42,897 nt of DNA from positions 1 through 42,897 of the forward strand of contig CACIWG010000012.1 in the NCBI GenBank assembly GCA_902590245.1, in the 5' to 3' direction. The position numbers and the translations under genes are program-made. Of the stretch, positions 42,315-42,897 are shown piece by piece. The stretch comes from an uncultured SAR116 cluster alpha proteobacterium (lineage in GTDB: Bacteria > Pseudomonadota > Alphaproteobacteria > Puniceispirillales > Marisalimonadaceae). Every line of letters starts with the position of its first letter. The stretch's first letter is position 1. Below the pieces are notes generated by a model. That model had not been told where the DNA came from. It saw nothing but the letters and a program-made list of their open reading frames with translations, and searched no databases.

Positions 42315-42890
42315 TTACAAACTTATTCTTAAGTCATCTAATAATTGTTTAGATGCAGTATCACCTTCCTTTGCACTTTTTCTTAACATATCAACTGCAA
42401 GTGCATTTGCCTGTCTCAATTTAACTCCCATCGTGTTAAACAAAACATTTCCATCTGGAGGAAAAATACCATCATCTAACCAAGCACGTATTTTTTGTCC
42501 TGCATCAGAGCCTTCTCTTAATCCATGTTCATAACCTTCACGAAAATTTTCTGTAGCACCTTTTGATTTCAATAAGTTAATCCAATCAATTTTTTTTCCT
42601 TGGTTTTTATAAAGTTCACATACGTACCAATCAGTTTCTTTAAGAGCTATATTAATTCCTTTTAACCAATATTTTTCTTTAAGTTTTGTAGACCTACCAA
42701 AAGCTTCAAACCAACCAGATATATATGCTAATACCCATTCATTCTCAAAAAACTTACCTTCAACCATTAAGTAATTTATACCTTTACCGTAATCATCATG
42801 CTGCATTTTAATTAATCCATTAAATTGTTCTAATACAGTTTTTGATATTGTATCTAAAATTTTCTTATCTCTTTTGCTTGGTCCAAACAT
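42315..42890 (-). CDS. Hypothetical protein of unknown family
   Basis: The 191-residue protein starts at ATG 42890, with an in-frame TAG immediately before it, so the N-terminus is complete. It is soluble and mostly helical by composition. Recognisable landmarks are GWFEAFGRSTKLKEKYWLKG, FREGYEHGLREGSDAGQKIRAWL and the alanine-rich end QANALAVDMLRKSAKEGDTASK. There is no signal peptide, membrane helix or known catalytic motif. It lies just outside the right inverted repeat and its leftward orientation faces the unit. It could be older island cargo or a chromosomal gene. I do not recognise it. Confidence 0.65.
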   Translation of the reverse strand: MFGPSKRDKKILDTISKTVLEQFNGLIKMQHDDYGKGINYLMVEGKFFENEWVLAYISGWFEAFGRSTKLKEKYWLKGINIALKETDWYVCELYKNQGKKIDWINLLKSKGATENFREGYEHGLREGSDAGQKIRAWLDDGIFPPDGNVLFNTMGVKLRQANALAVDMLRKSAKEGDTASKQLLDDLRISL

Positions 42891-42897
42891 CTAATCA

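Overview
The window is about 43 kb of very AT-rich (roughly 30% GC by eye), tightly packed DNA. The minus-strand run purB-purC-purS-purQ-purL-bolA-grxD, the class II DAHP synthase, the YcgN-type cysteine-cluster protein and the photolyase/CfaS/DUF1365 gene set together suggest an alphaproteobacterium, probably a marine oligotroph with a small genome. Lineage below class cannot be fixed from this sequence alone. Most genes overlap or lie within a few bases of each other, and few have strong Shine-Dalgarno sites.

Layout. 1-1199 is the 3' end of a large repetitive surface adhesin. 1196-4069 holds a beta-hydroxyacid dehydrogenase, a hydratase-2/MaoC-type enzyme and a family III CoA-transferase, likely a small acyl-CoA degradation set. 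4158-13969 is one long plus-strand array: glutathione reductase, class II DAHP synthase, nicotinate phosphoribosyltransferase, NAD synthetase, GltX, CysS, TrmJ and ribosomal protein S4. It faces a minus-strand three-subunit molybdenum hydroxylase (14024-17614), with a terminator hairpin between them. The purine/BolA/glutaredoxin operon (17682-23507) follows, then map, a CinA-like protein, a rhomboid protease, panC and tRNA-Leu(UAA).

27167-34294 carries two convergent operons that look like one functional module: SDR plus NTF2-like protein on the plus strand, and YcgN, a 55-residue membrane microprotein, photolyase, FAD oxidoreductase, DUF1365 protein and a CfaS-type methyltransferase on the minus strand. 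Related sets in other proteobacteria belong to light or singlet-oxygen responses and to fatty-acid methylation or furan fatty acid synthesis. MnmC, an N-formylglutamate amidohydrolase-like protein, a thioesterase, a cyclophilin-like protein, tRNA-Val(GAC), a YczE-like membrane protein and a dimeric-barrel protein follow.

The most unusual part is at the right end. A compact unit starts inside tRNA-Arg(UCG). A tyrosine recombinase, a uracil-DNA-glycosylase-fold-like protein and an OGFr-related protein, linked by tiny overlapping ORFs, lie between two perfect 91-bp inverted copies of the tRNA 3' end plus adjacent sequence. Ordinary tRNA-integrated islands have direct repeats. Inverted copies suggest a recombinase-driven inversion switch, a rearranged island or an unusual tRNA-associated mobile element. 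Beyond it lies 298 bp of non-coding DNA with hairpins and a G-quadruplex motif that stands out in such AT-rich DNA, then one unrecognised gene.
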